This document shows, in pieces, positions 36,425-45,406 of a stretch of 64,000 nucleotides of DNA. The notes under the pieces were generated by a model. The model saw only the letters and a program-made list of their open reading frames with translations, did no database searches and was not told the DNA's origin. Made by a program: the position numbers and the translations under genes. Positions within the stretch are counted from its first letter, which is position 1. Every line of letters starts with the position of its first letter. The DNA is from Deltaproteobacteria bacterium (lineage in GTDB: Bacteria > Desulfobacterota > Desulfobacteria > Desulfobacterales > SURF-15), in assembly GCA_019309565.1 (NCBI GenBank), contig JAFDFZ010000001.1:1-64000 (forward strand), given 5' to 3'.

Positions 36425-36486
36425 GTTCATTTTACTAACAGAACAGTTTAAACCTTTCATCTGCATTTTAAAAAGGAGAAAAGTAA

Positions 36487-37869
36487 ATGAAACACAAAAT
36501 GAATTTCATATCCAGGATGTTAGTTGGTTTGGCCGTGGTGGCTCTGTTTGCGATGGCGCCTTGTGCTGCGTCGGCTGTGGAATATCGCCTGGCGGATTTT
36601 ATGATCCTGGTGGACGATCAGTTGATCTTAAGAGGAGCTGCGGATGTGCTTAGCTTCCAGGGAGGTGTATTTCAGGGTATCCCCAGGCGGACCGATCTTG
36701 GAAGCCGCAACATCGTTGAGATCGGAGGAAGGTTAAGAAGCCGAGTTCCCCTGGAAGCACCTACGACGACGGATGTGGCCATCATCGGCCCGAACGTGAC
36801 CCTGGGAAATTTTGCAAGCGTCAGTCATGTCATCTACGATGCCGCTACAGGGTCTTACAACGATATCGGGACTTCGGGAAGACGGGGTCCCACCCTCCTG
36901 GAAGACGATCTCGGGAATAACTCCCTTAACGACACAGGAAACAAGGATCTGCCAGATTTTCCGGCCTTTCCCGTTTTCGCTCCCGGTGGCGCGGATATAA
37001 TCGTCTCTTCAGGTGGATCGGAAAATATCGTACCGGGGGACTACCGGGATCTGATCGTGGGCCACAAGGGAACGGTAAACTTCGCATCCGGCATTTATAA
37101 TTTCAGGCGTATTGTTATCAACGTTGCGGGCCAATACAACCTGATCTTCGAAGACGACACGGAGATCCGCGTCAAGCAGTTCGTCCGTCTTGCCGAATAC
37201 GGCAACGTCAACCCCACCGGGGCGAGCAATGTCACAATGTACGTGGAAGGGGAAGACGGTGACTACGGAGGTGCCAATAGAAACCGGGACGGCGTCTACG
37301 GCCTGCCCGCGGCCTTTGAATACGACGGGGACGGATTATTTATCTTATGCTTTATTTTTGTTCCCAACGGCACCATCAATGTCCGCGGTCACAGCCAACT
37401 GCCCTGGGAAACCCAATGGCTGGGAAAATCCTTTCAGCAGGTTTCTTCGCTGCGGATAAGACTCCAGCAATCCGATGAAGTATGCATCCCGCGCGGCATC
37501 GAATGCGCCTGCATAACGGATTTCACGCTAAGAAGCGACGGCACCCTGCGGGTTAAGGGCATCAATTTCTCGACGGATACCGTCGGCAAGCTGGCCATCT
37601 TCACAGAAGCGGCTGTTGAACCCATCGGGGGCGTGTCAGGAGGAGACTCCGGTGCCGACCAGGATCAGGCGGTGCTCGATATTGTCGCCACCGACAGGTT
37701 CAATACTATAAACAGCGTGGTTGCGGACCTTATCGCGGCGGGTCATGGTTCCGGAGATCGATTCTACATCGGTATCATCTATCCCGAGATCCCCAATCCT
37801 ACGCCCCCTCCTCCGACTATCGTTCCAGGGTATTGTATCTTTACGGATAAGACCCTCGAGCTTCCCTAA
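36487..37869 (+). CDS. secreted protein of unknown family
   Basis: 460 aa, AAAGGAG 10 nt before the ATG. Signal peptide about 1-28 (ends PCAASA). Short repeating beta-type stretches (ADIIVSSGG, NIVPGDYRDLIVGHKGT, GTINVRGHSQL) suggest a right-handed beta-helix or similar solenoid. Four Cys fall in the C-terminal half, and a PNPTPPPPTIVPG tail ends the protein. No enzyme motif seen. Followed by a strong bidirectional terminator. Likely an extracellular matrix or surface protein of the locus. Confidence 0.7.
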   Translation: MKHKMNFISRMLVGLAVVALFAMAPCAASAVEYRLADFMILVDDQLILRGAADVLSFQGGVFQGIPRRTDLGSRNIVEIGGRLRSRVPLEAPTTTDVAIIGPNVTLGNFASVSHVIYDAATGSYNDIGTSGRRGPTLLEDDLGNNSLNDTGNKDLPDFPAFPVFAPGGADIIVSSGGSENIVPGDYRDLIVGHKGTVNFASGIYNFRRIVINVAGQYNLIFEDDTEIRVKQFVRLAEYGNVNPTGASNVTMYVEGEDGDYGGANRNRDGVYGLPAAFEYDGDGLFILCFIFVPNGTINVRGHSQLPWETQWLGKSFQQVSSLRIRLQQSDEVCIPRGIECACITDFTLRSDGTLRVKGINFSTDTVGKLAIFTEAAVEPIGGVSGGDSGADQDQAVLDIVATDRFNTINSVVADLIAAGHGSGDRFYIGIIYPEIPNPTPPPPTIVPGYCIFTDKTLELP

Positions 37870-37926
37870 CCCGCGCGCAAGTACCGGCACACAGCCAAGA
37901 GAGTGTGTCTTGCGGGAAAATGAAAA

Positions 37927-37958
37927 CCCTCTGTCCGGTCTTTTAACCGGCCAGAGGG
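37927..37958. terminator. bidirectional rho-independent-like terminator
   Basis: CCCTCTG-T-CCGGT pairs with ACCGG-C-CAGAGGG (one mismatch, 6-nt loop), with AAAA on the left and T-rich sequence on the right. It sits between the convergent genes at 36487 (+) and 38033 (-) and serves both. Confidence 0.75.
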
Positions 37959-38032
37959 CCTTATTGTGTTTTTGTTTCTGTTCCGTTTCTGTGGCGCCCT
38001 GCCGCAGGGTGCGAGTTCAGGACGTCACGCTT

Positions 38033-41005
38033 TCAAGGCTTGAATCTCACCTCCAAAACAGCAGACAAGGCCGGATCCATCTCAAAACATTGAGCCATGC
38101 GAGTCTGGCTGCTTCCCCAATCCTCTATAAACAATGTAAGAGAGCTTCCCGGCTCCCAGGAAGGAAGGTTTACGATCTCCTGGATGATATCCGAAATGTC
38201 GGGGCTGGCGTTATATTCCCCTTCTGTCCAGGGCTCAATAGATCCGATGACCTCGGCGCTTGTCCTCAAACGGTCACTCAGAACGAAGCGTGTGTTCGAA
38301 AAGGGTTCGGGCCGAGCAGTGGATTCTCCCACAAAACGCAAGGTGATATCTCTGTCCCCGTAAAGCCGGACATGGAGTTTCAGGACAGCCGACAAAATGG
38401 TGGCCCCTGAGGGGATTTGAACGTCTTCGAAACGAAATCCGTTGATATAGCCCTTGCCCAGGTACATGGTCTTGCTGGAACGAGAGACGGAACCATTGTA
38501 GGTCTTCTCATAGGCGTCGTCATCGGGGTTAAGGATTTTAAATGCAAGGGTTACGGGTTCGTCGCTCTGTTCATCCGGTTCGAACAAGACCTCGAGGGTG
38601 GCATGACCCTGGTTACCGGCTTTATCTTCCGCCGTAACGGTAACAATGTTCACCCCCTCCTTCAGCGGAATCGAATGAATCTCCCATGTATCCGTCCCTT
38701 CGGCGGTTCCCGATTCCCCCCGATCTGTAGACCATATGACTTTTTCAACGAAGACATTGTCTGAGGCCGTACCATTGAGCTTGATGCTGGGAAGGGATGT
38801 CCTGTAGATAGTTTTTTGTGTCGGCTCAGAGATGGTGACCTCAGGCGCTTCGGTGTCCTCAACAGGGTCGGTGTCTACTTTGAACCGGATTCGAAGGACG
38901 GCGGCATTTTCCTCTCCCTGTTCGAAGACACTCAATCGGCGGTATGCACTGCTGGCGTTGTTGAAGATGAACAGGTTAAGGGAAGATCCGCTATACCAGC
39001 CGTCGCGGTCGACGATCTCCTGGATGATATCTTTCAAATCGGCACTGGTGTTAAAGCTGTCTTTACTCCAGGAAGCGGGTCTATCATGGACCGAACTGGA
39101 CGTCATCGGCCGCGAACTCAGATCGTAGAGGGTTCTGGTAAAAGGAGCGGCATCGTCGGCGGCTTCTCCTAAATAGACGATGGATATGTCTTTGTCGCAG
39201 AATCCCCAGCAGTGCAGGTCCAGGTTTGCAGAAAGAATGACCGCTCCTTGCGGGATGGCCACATCTTTGAAGTGAAACCCGTTAATATAGCCTTTCCCAA
39301 CATAGGCCCTTGCATAGTCCGGCAGCGTCAAGCCGTTGTATTCTTTCTCTAAGCTGTCCGACTCTCCCTCCGAAACCCTGACATTCAGAGAGAACGTCCC
39401 TTCCGGAAAATAGCTAACGGTAATTTCAGCCGTTCCTTGATTTCCGACCTGATCATAGGCGGTGATCCTGATTTGGTTTTCACCCTCCCGGAGTCTGAGA
39501 CCCTCGATCTCCCAGGACGTAGTGCCCGCAGCTTCTCCAGATTCATCGGAATCATTGCTCCATGCGACCCGAACCACTTCGACATTGTCGGAGGCGGTTC
39601 CGGACAGGTTCAGCAGTGGCTCATAGCTTGTGTAGGTTCCATCATTGACGGGGGCTAAAATTTCGACTCTCGGGGGTTCATTGTCCCATGGCTGTTCTGG
39701 CATTTCGTTTAAGGCTCGGGCAAGGTTCAGGTTGCCGAAGTTTGAACCGTCGTTCGGCCAGCAGATATCGTCGAACATCAGGATGTCGCACTCAGCTTCA
39801 ATGATGTGATTGAGTTCGACGTTTGTCAGGCCTGGATTTGCGGCCAGCAGACGGGCAGCGGCCCCGGCAACGAAAGGGGTGGCCATGGAGGTGCCGCTCC
39901 ATGAGCCGTAGCGATTGCCCGGTAGGGTGGAGAAGATGTCTACACCCGGTGCGGAGATGGAGACCCAATGACCGTAATTGGAAAATGAGGCCTTGCAGCC
40001 GGAACGGTCATTGGCCGCCACTGCAAGCAGTCCGTCCCAGTCTTCCGCCCATCTTGCCGGATAATGATAATTATCATTGGAGTTGTTGTTCCCCGCCGCC
40101 GCCACGATCAGTATTCCCTTGGAAATAGCGTAATCGAGTGCCTCACCAAAAGAGCGTGTGCCGATCATGGTACTGAGACTCAAATTGATGACCCGGACAT
40201 CCGGATGATCGGCAGCGGCGTAAATTCCCTGTATGACGTTCCATGTTGATCCATAACCGTTTTCTCCCAGTACTTTGATAGCCAGAATCTTCGCCTTATC
40301 GGCCACTCCGGCGCTTCCCATTCCGTTGTTGGCCTCCGCGGCAATGATTCCGCTGACGTGAGTGCCGTGGCCGTGATCATCCATGGGGTCTTCGTCGTCA
40401 TTGTAAAAATCCATTCCCAGGATTACTCTACCGGCCAGCTCGGGGTGATTGTAATCGACGCCCGTATCAAGAACCGCTACCACCGGAGCCGATGCAGGGC
40501 AGGGAGGAATGAGATCGGCCTCTATGTCTGCGTAGCCCCAGGTGAGATAAGGATCATCTGCGTGCAGTGCTTCCCCTGCCTTGGCCTCCGGCGAGGAGGA
40601 GATGTAGACTTCATTCGGATGGGGATCCGGTATACTGACAGGTGCATTCGGCTCTACGTTCAGTACTTCCGGATCGTTTTGAAGGGCTTCAAGAAACTCT
40701 AGTGAGTCGCGCTGAAACGGCTTTTCGATCAAAACGAACGGAGCGCGGTGATTCAAGGTGCGTAAGAGGCGGGCGCCGACGCGGTTTGCGATCCTTGATC
40801 CGGCAAGATAGGTATTATGCTTACCGGAGCGCAAGCGCACGATGTACTGGTGAAAAATTTCGGATCCAGCTGCTGCAGTTGAAAACCCCTCCTGAGGACG
40901 GATTAGTTTAGCGTCCGCGCAAAAAACCATCCCGGGCAAAGCCCCTAAAATCACTACAGCGCATAATACTAATGCTGTTTGAAACAATGAGGGTTTTCTG
41001 TCCAT
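38033..41005 (-). CDS. secreted subtilisin-like serine protease with Ig-like and repeated domains
   Basis: 990 aa. I chose the ATG at 41005 because AGGAGGT sits 8 nt upstream; a GTG at 41011 would be too close. Signal peptide about 1-29; I9-like propeptide about 45-125. S8 protease triad: Asp180 (VLDTGVDYNHPEL), His213 (HGHGTHVSG) and Ser373 (GTSMATPFVAG). Then Ig-like module 1 (about 445-530), repeated-domain copy 1 (about 545-710), Ig-like module 2 (about 720-805) and repeated-domain copy 2 (about 820-990). Both copies carry the FRF/FHF-xDVxIPxG and SxDLxxIIQEIV signatures seen in the protein at 24038. Divergent from the PilZ gene at 41512. Probably a matrix-tethered protease. Confidence 0.9.
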   Translation of the reverse strand: MDRKPSLFQTALVLCAVVILGALPGMVFCADAKLIRPQEGFSTAAAGSEIFHQYIVRLRSGKHNTYLAGSRIANRVGARLLRTLNHRAPFVLIEKPFQRDSLEFLEALQNDPEVLNVEPNAPVSIPDPHPNEVYISSSPEAKAGEALHADDPYLTWGYADIEADLIPPCPASAPVVAVLDTGVDYNHPELAGRVILGMDFYNDDEDPMDDHGHGTHVSGIIAAEANNGMGSAGVADKAKILAIKVLGENGYGSTWNVIQGIYAAADHPDVRVINLSLSTMIGTRSFGEALDYAISKGILIVAAAGNNNSNDNYHYPARWAEDWDGLLAVAANDRSGCKASFSNYGHWVSISAPGVDIFSTLPGNRYGSWSGTSMATPFVAGAAARLLAANPGLTNVELNHIIEAECDILMFDDICWPNDGSNFGNLNLARALNEMPEQPWDNEPPRVEILAPVNDGTYTSYEPLLNLSGTASDNVEVVRVAWSNDSDESGEAAGTTSWEIEGLRLREGENQIRITAYDQVGNQGTAEITVSYFPEGTFSLNVRVSEGESDSLEKEYNGLTLPDYARAYVGKGYINGFHFKDVAIPQGAVILSANLDLHCWGFCDKDISIVYLGEAADDAAPFTRTLYDLSSRPMTSSSVHDRPASWSKDSFNTSADLKDIIQEIVDRDGWYSGSSLNLFIFNNASSAYRRLSVFEQGEENAAVLRIRFKVDTDPVEDTEAPEVTISEPTQKTIYRTSLPSIKLNGTASDNVFVEKVIWSTDRGESGTAEGTDTWEIHSIPLKEGVNIVTVTAEDKAGNQGHATLEVLFEPDEQSDEPVTLAFKILNPDDDAYEKTYNGSVSRSSKTMYLGKGYINGFRFEDVQIPSGATILSAVLKLHVRLYGDRDITLRFVGESTARPEPFSNTRFVLSDRLRTSAEVIGSIEPWTEGEYNASPDISDIIQEIVNLPSWEPGSSLTLFIEDWGSSQTRMAQCFEMDPALSAVLEVRFKP

Positions 41006-41511
41006 TTTCACTTACCTCCTTGCATTAATTTTAGCATGGCACGTATCAATAAGTATGGAATGAGGCATATCGAGTTTGTTGTGTGAAATTTTTTTTGGCC
41101 TATCCCGGGTATCGATCGTTGCCTGTTTCTTGGCCAGACCGGAGGTATGCTATATTTATGCCAGATTATCCAGCCGAGAATAATAATAATAAATTGATGT
41201 AGTTATAGGCCTGGGCCATGGGAACGGATAACATCGGCGAACAATTTTTCATACACGCTGTGTAATTTATTAGAAAAATTTTCCTGCCTGCCTGGTGTTG
41301 TTCTCCAATCCCTGCCCCGCAGGCGATCTTCAGGCACCGCCTCTTATGGGATCGCGGCTTGCTAAAAATAGAGGTAATTTTCCACTTACCGTTAAGGGGT
41401 TGGGGATTTCTCGGCAGATGCTCAGAACGTCTGAAACTGATGTATGGTAAATTCTAGTCCAAAAGCAGCAATACAAAGACTCAGAAAAACCAGATGAGCA
41501 GGTGAAAATAA
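41006..41511. other. divergent intergenic region
   Basis: Between the divergent subtilase and PilZ genes; no gene seen. A TGGCACG at 41037-41043 resembles a sigma-54 -24 box but lacks a -12 GC. The right end carries the decamer GTGAAAATAA repeated three times in part at the PilZ start (41502-41529). Confidence 0.5.
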
Positions 41512-41922
41512 GTGAAAATAAGTGAAAATATTGACAGCAGGTTGAGAGAGCGGCGAAAATATCGGCGGATTGAAGTGCGGAACAGTATCTTAGCTGTTCT
41601 TAAACCGGGAATGAAAAAACTGGGCCTCATAAAGGATATCAGCAAGGGCGGTCTGTCGCTGAAGTATATCTCAGCCTCTCCTTTCAGTGAAAGAATCAGC
41701 GAGGTTGATATTTTCTACTATCCGCATCAATTCTACATCACGAAAATTCCCTGCACAGCTGTTCATGATAGAATACTTGAAGATCTCACAGAACAGGGAT
41801 TCAACGGGATACAGATCCGTCTGTGCGGTCTGAGATTCGGAAAGTTATTGCCCGTTCAAGAAAAGAAACTGAACCATCTTCTTAAACGAGGTATTTCAAT
41901 GCCGGATAGAAGGCATAATTGA
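41512..41922 (+). CDS. PilZ-domain protein (c-di-GMP receptor type)
   Basis: 136 aa, GTG start. PilZ hallmarks: RRKYRR near residue 14-19 (RxxxR box) and KDISKGGLSL near 42-51 (D/NxSxxG box). These bind cyclic di-GMP. Three GTGs lie 10 nt apart (41502, 41512, 41522) in a direct repeat, each in a different frame; only the 41512 frame stays open. Probably links c-di-GMP to EPS or protease/lyase output. Confidence 0.85.
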   Translation: MKISENIDSRLRERRKYRRIEVRNSILAVLKPGMKKLGLIKDISKGGLSLKYISASPFSERISEVDIFYYPHQFYITKIPCTAVHDRILEDLTEQGFNGIQIRLCGLRFGKLLPVQEKKLNHLLKRGISMPDRRHN

Positions 41923-42049
41923 CGGAACCGGATCATATACACTGTGACATGTGTCATCCCTGGGATTCATATTTTATTTTGTTATAATAATGGAGAAATG
42001 CACATGAAATAACTTTCCTTTTCGGATATTTAGACACGGCATCTCAATA

Positions 42050-42113
42050 CGGAATGTGTCAATCAAAATGAGACACCCAGGCGGAATGTGTCAATCAAAA
42101 TGAGACACCCAGG
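42050..42113. repeat. 32-bp perfect tandem repeat (x2)
   Basis: The 32-bp unit at 42050-42081 is repeated identically at 42082-42113. It contains GTGTC and GACAC as 5-bp inverted arms 11 nt apart. Resembles terminal repeats of some insertion sequences, but no transposase is nearby. May be a binding site pair. Confidence 0.75.
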
Positions 42114-42125
42114 GATAAAAGAAGA

Positions 42126-42158
42126 TTGACAGGCAGGGTACTACGATGTAATTATAAT
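42126..42158 (+). promoter_or_regulatory. weak candidate promoter
   Basis: Perfect TTGACA (42126-42131) and perfect TATAAT (42153-42158) but 21 nt apart, longer than the usual 16-18. Lies about 70 nt ahead of the lyase-like gene. Low confidence. Confidence 0.25.
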
Positions 42159-42230
42159 TAACAATACTGTTTGTAGCACGCTTTACAGGAGACGTTGCTT
42201 CAATACCCTAAGACGGAAGATTCGAACACC

Positions 42231-44918
42231 ATGACCAGGCGTAATTTCAATCTTTTTTGCAATGTTATTGTCGGCTCCATGGTGTTGATTGTTTTTTTCC
42301 GTTTTGTTAATGTTGATCCGTTGATCTCTCGTGCATCGGAAATCCAAAACGAGGACAGTTCCATCACGGTTATGGCGTCGATTGCAACCGGCGCCGACGA
42401 TGTCGTGGAGAAGGTTAACTCCGGCGCTACAATACTCAATTATCGATATGTCTATCCGGGAAGAAAAATAATCCTGGGCTTTCGCTTCAACAGCGTGGAT
42501 GTTCCAGCTAATGCAAAGATCCTTTCCGCAAAACTGCTGCAATATTCATCCGGCTATGAGGGTCGTTCCGTCCGCCTTAAATACATAGGCCAGGCTTCTG
42601 CAGAACCGGCCCCGTTTACCGGAGAGGCGTATGATTTGAGTCTGCGCCCCAGAACTCTCAGCTATGTGATCGATGCCCCAGAGCCCTGGCCCCGGTACGA
42701 TTTCTTCCCCAGTCCGGAACTGGCGCCAATCATCCAGGAAATCATCGATGATCCGCAGTGGAGGCGAGGCGGTACGATGACCCTTTTTCTGGAAGACGCT
42801 GACAGCGAAAGCTCACGCAAAATCGACCAGTACGAATATGACCCCTTGCACGCGGCCAGGCTTCAAATCACTTATATACCCGCTGAAACCGAACCTGTTG
42901 ACGTCTCCCCACCGGAAATCCAAATTTTGATCCCAGCTCCCGAATTTCAAACCGATCAGCCTGCGGTCAATCTGTCCGGTACGGCCAGCGACGATTCGGG
43001 CGTTGAACGCATCGATTGGCAGACGGACGGGGGCGATTCAGGCAGCATAGAGGGAACAAATTCATGGTTCATCCCGGACATCCCGCTTCGTGTGGGAACG
43101 AATACCATTACGGTGAGCGCTTTCGACCCGGCCGGTAACAGAGCCGAGACCTCCATCATCGTTTACAGGACCGAGGCGCCGACGGAGCCGCCGGCTGAGA
43201 GACGGCTCATCACCGTCACGGTTGCGGAAGGAACCGACGATTCCTTCGAAAAGACATACAACCGTGCCAACAATGTCGCCGGTAAGGCCATTTTGATTGG
43301 AAAAGGGTACTGGGCCGGATTCCGGTTTCCGGATGTCCGCATCCCCGCGGGTTCGGTCGTCACCAAAGCGACCCTGTTGCTCCATTGTTACACAGGGGAA
43401 AGCAAAGATATTCATATCCGCTACACAGGAGAGGCTACCCCTAACTCCGAACCCTTCAGTTCAGCAGTAGGAGACATTGGCCGGAGAAGCCGCACCGTAG
43501 CAGGAGTCTCCGAATATACACCGGTTTGGGATCGTTACTCGTTCAACACCAGTGCTGATTTGAAGGAGATCATACAGGAAATCATCGACCAGCCCGGCTG
43601 GCAGAGCGGCAATGCGCTGAGTTTGTTCGTGGAAGATATCGACAGCAGTAAATATCGCAACGTAACAGCGGTCGAAAAAGATTCCGCTAAAGCCGCCACA
43701 CTCAAGATCGAATATGTACCATTCCTCGGCTCCAGAGCGACCATATCGGCTCAGCCAACGCAAGTTGCAGTTGGTGAAGCAGTGGCATTTCATGCAGAGT
43801 TTACCGACCCGGGTAAGGTTCTCGAGTGGATTTGGCGATTCGGAGACGGCGAGACATCTGTCGAGCTGGATCCGGTCCACTATTACACCGCTGCAGGCAG
43901 CTATCCGGTTCGATTTGAATTTACGGATATTTACTCCAATCAGTTTTACGAGACCATAGACGTACAGGTTGGACCCGACCCCTCGTTTCAACCATTCGAA
44001 GGCTTTGGCGAAACCACAACCGGCGGGAAGGGTTTTCCGACCTGGGTGGCTGGCAGTGAAACGCAGTTTGCGGATATGCTGAGCCGCTTAAAGCTCAACG
44101 GCGGCAATGCTGTGATCCTTCTGAAAGGAGATTGGACATACAGCAGCAAGGTGAGCCTGGCCCACCTGTCGAACCTGACGATAAATGGTATGGACTCTTC
44201 GGTTACTTTCGACGGTTCGAGCTTCTACCTCATAGATTGTGAAAACGTCATCTTGCAGGGTCTGAGAATCCGCAAGCATCAGACAGGCGATGACGCCATC
44301 CAGGTCAATTCCTGCCGCAATGTTGTCATCGATCACTGTTCGGTGTCCGAAGCCGGCGACGGCAATATCGACATTACCGGTTACAGTTACGGGCCCAGCA
44401 CCGGTATCACCGTTTCCTGGTGTATTCTGGCAGATACCTGGAAACAGAGCCTGGTCAAATACGGCGGAACAACGAATGTGACTTTCCATCACAACCTTTT
44501 TTACAACGGCGGCGGCCGATTTCCCGCGCTGCATGAAGGGGTGTTCGACATCCGCAACAACGTAATGTACCAATGGGCAAGCTATGGATTGGTTCTGGCA
44601 AACGGCGCCCAGGCGAACATAGTCAACAATTCCTTTATCATATCCCCCACCAGCACACGCGGACACGCCGCCATCTGGTACACGGATGGCATGTCCAAAG
44701 CCTGGATAGAAGGAAACATTCTGCCTGCTAAGGAAACCGATACCTCCCGGTTGCCCGGCCCCCTTGATGTGCCGGAGGTCCTTACACAAAGCGCCCGGGA
44801 GAGCCGGGAACTCATTCTCAACCAGGCAGGGGCGCTGCCCCGTGATACATATGATCAGAAGATTATTCAAATGATCAGGGACAACCTGTTCCCTCCATAC
44901 CCGCCATACCACGATTAG
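42231..44918 (+). CDS. secreted pectate-lyase-like protein with repeated domains, Ig-like and PKD modules
   Basis: 895 aa from the ATG at 42231; a TTG at 42195 would add 12 residues and has only a very close AGGAG. Hydrophobic leader about 5-35. Order: repeated domain copy 1 (about 70-215), Ig-like (about 222-310), repeated domain copy 2 (about 350-496), PKD (about 502-582), and a PL1 pectate-lyase-like beta-helix (about 587-890). The last part opens with FGETTTGGKGFPTWV and keeps DGNIDITGYSYGPSTGITVSW and VTFHHNLFYNGGGRFP. In PL1 enzymes these hold the calcium aspartates and the catalytic Arg; RFPALHEG keeps the first Arg of RxPxxR but not the second. Probably binds or cuts an acidic polysaccharide, perhaps its own EPS. 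Confidence 0.85.
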   Translation: MTRRNFNLFCNVIVGSMVLIVFFRFVNVDPLISRASEIQNEDSSITVMASIATGADDVVEKVNSGATILNYRYVYPGRKIILGFRFNSVDVPANAKILSAKLLQYSSGYEGRSVRLKYIGQASAEPAPFTGEAYDLSLRPRTLSYVIDAPEPWPRYDFFPSPELAPIIQEIIDDPQWRRGGTMTLFLEDADSESSRKIDQYEYDPLHAARLQITYIPAETEPVDVSPPEIQILIPAPEFQTDQPAVNLSGTASDDSGVERIDWQTDGGDSGSIEGTNSWFIPDIPLRVGTNTITVSAFDPAGNRAETSIIVYRTEAPTEPPAERRLITVTVAEGTDDSFEKTYNRANNVAGKAILIGKGYWAGFRFPDVRIPAGSVVTKATLLLHCYTGESKDIHIRYTGEATPNSEPFSSAVGDIGRRSRTVAGVSEYTPVWDRYSFNTSADLKEIIQEIIDQPGWQSGNALSLFVEDIDSSKYRNVTAVEKDSAKAATLKIEYVPFLGSRATISAQPTQVAVGEAVAFHAEFTDPGKVLEWIWRFGDGETSVELDPVHYYTAAGSYPVRFEFTDIYSNQFYETIDVQVGPDPSFQPFEGFGETTTGGKGFPTWVAGSETQFADMLSRLKLNGGNAVILLKGDWTYSSKVSLAHLSNLTINGMDSSVTFDGSSFYLIDCENVILQGLRIRKHQTGDDAIQVNSCRNVVIDHCSVSEAGDGNIDITGYSYGPSTGITVSWCILADTWKQSLVKYGGTTNVTFHHNLFYNGGGRFPALHEGVFDIRNNVMYQWASYGLVLANGAQANIVNNSFIISPTSTRGHAAIWYTDGMSKAWIEGNILPAKETDTSRLPGPLDVPEVLTQSARESRELILNQAGALPRDTYDQKIIQMIRDNLFPPYPPYHD

Positions 44919-45406
44919 CTTTCGAACAAAAAATGCCGTAATTCCGGCGATGGCAGCTAAGAAAACCTTCGCGATCTGTCCAAATACCTCTCTAAAAGGC
45001 ATCGTAATCGATTCAGGTTTGAACCTCAGCCAGCATGAAAACCGCTCCCCCCGTTGCTCCTTGTGGAATAAGACATATCTCCTTGTCTGAATTAGCGAAT
45101 CATCCGGTCACAAAATGCGTTCGCTTCCGGGGGATCAGCTTTTTCGTATTCGAAACGCATACGATTTCTTTTTGAAAGCACGAGATTGGAAGAAAGAATG
45201 TGAAAAACAGCTCGTCAAAAGGGCCGGTTGAACCAACCATCTAAATACAGATCTATCGCGACCTCCCTCATACACGTCTGGGCGGGGCCCGGGATAAGTG
45301 GGGAGGGGCTGAAGCTTTCATAAGATAACGGCGGTGTTGCTCAGACCGAATTTCTACGGATGCCTGACACCGCTTGAGACTCGAAGCTCTTAGGAGAAGT
45401 GATATT
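44919..45406. other. 490-bp intergenic stretch
   Basis: Contains GCCG-TAATT-CGGC-like short hairpins and GC-rich patches, but no gene or clear promoter. The AGGAG at 45392-45396 is the ribosome site of the methyltransferase gene. Confidence 0.4.

Noticed and set aside
41037-41043. TGGCACG resembling a sigma-54 -24 box
   Set aside because: No GC at the -12 position (10 nt downstream is TA), so not a sigma-54 promoter.
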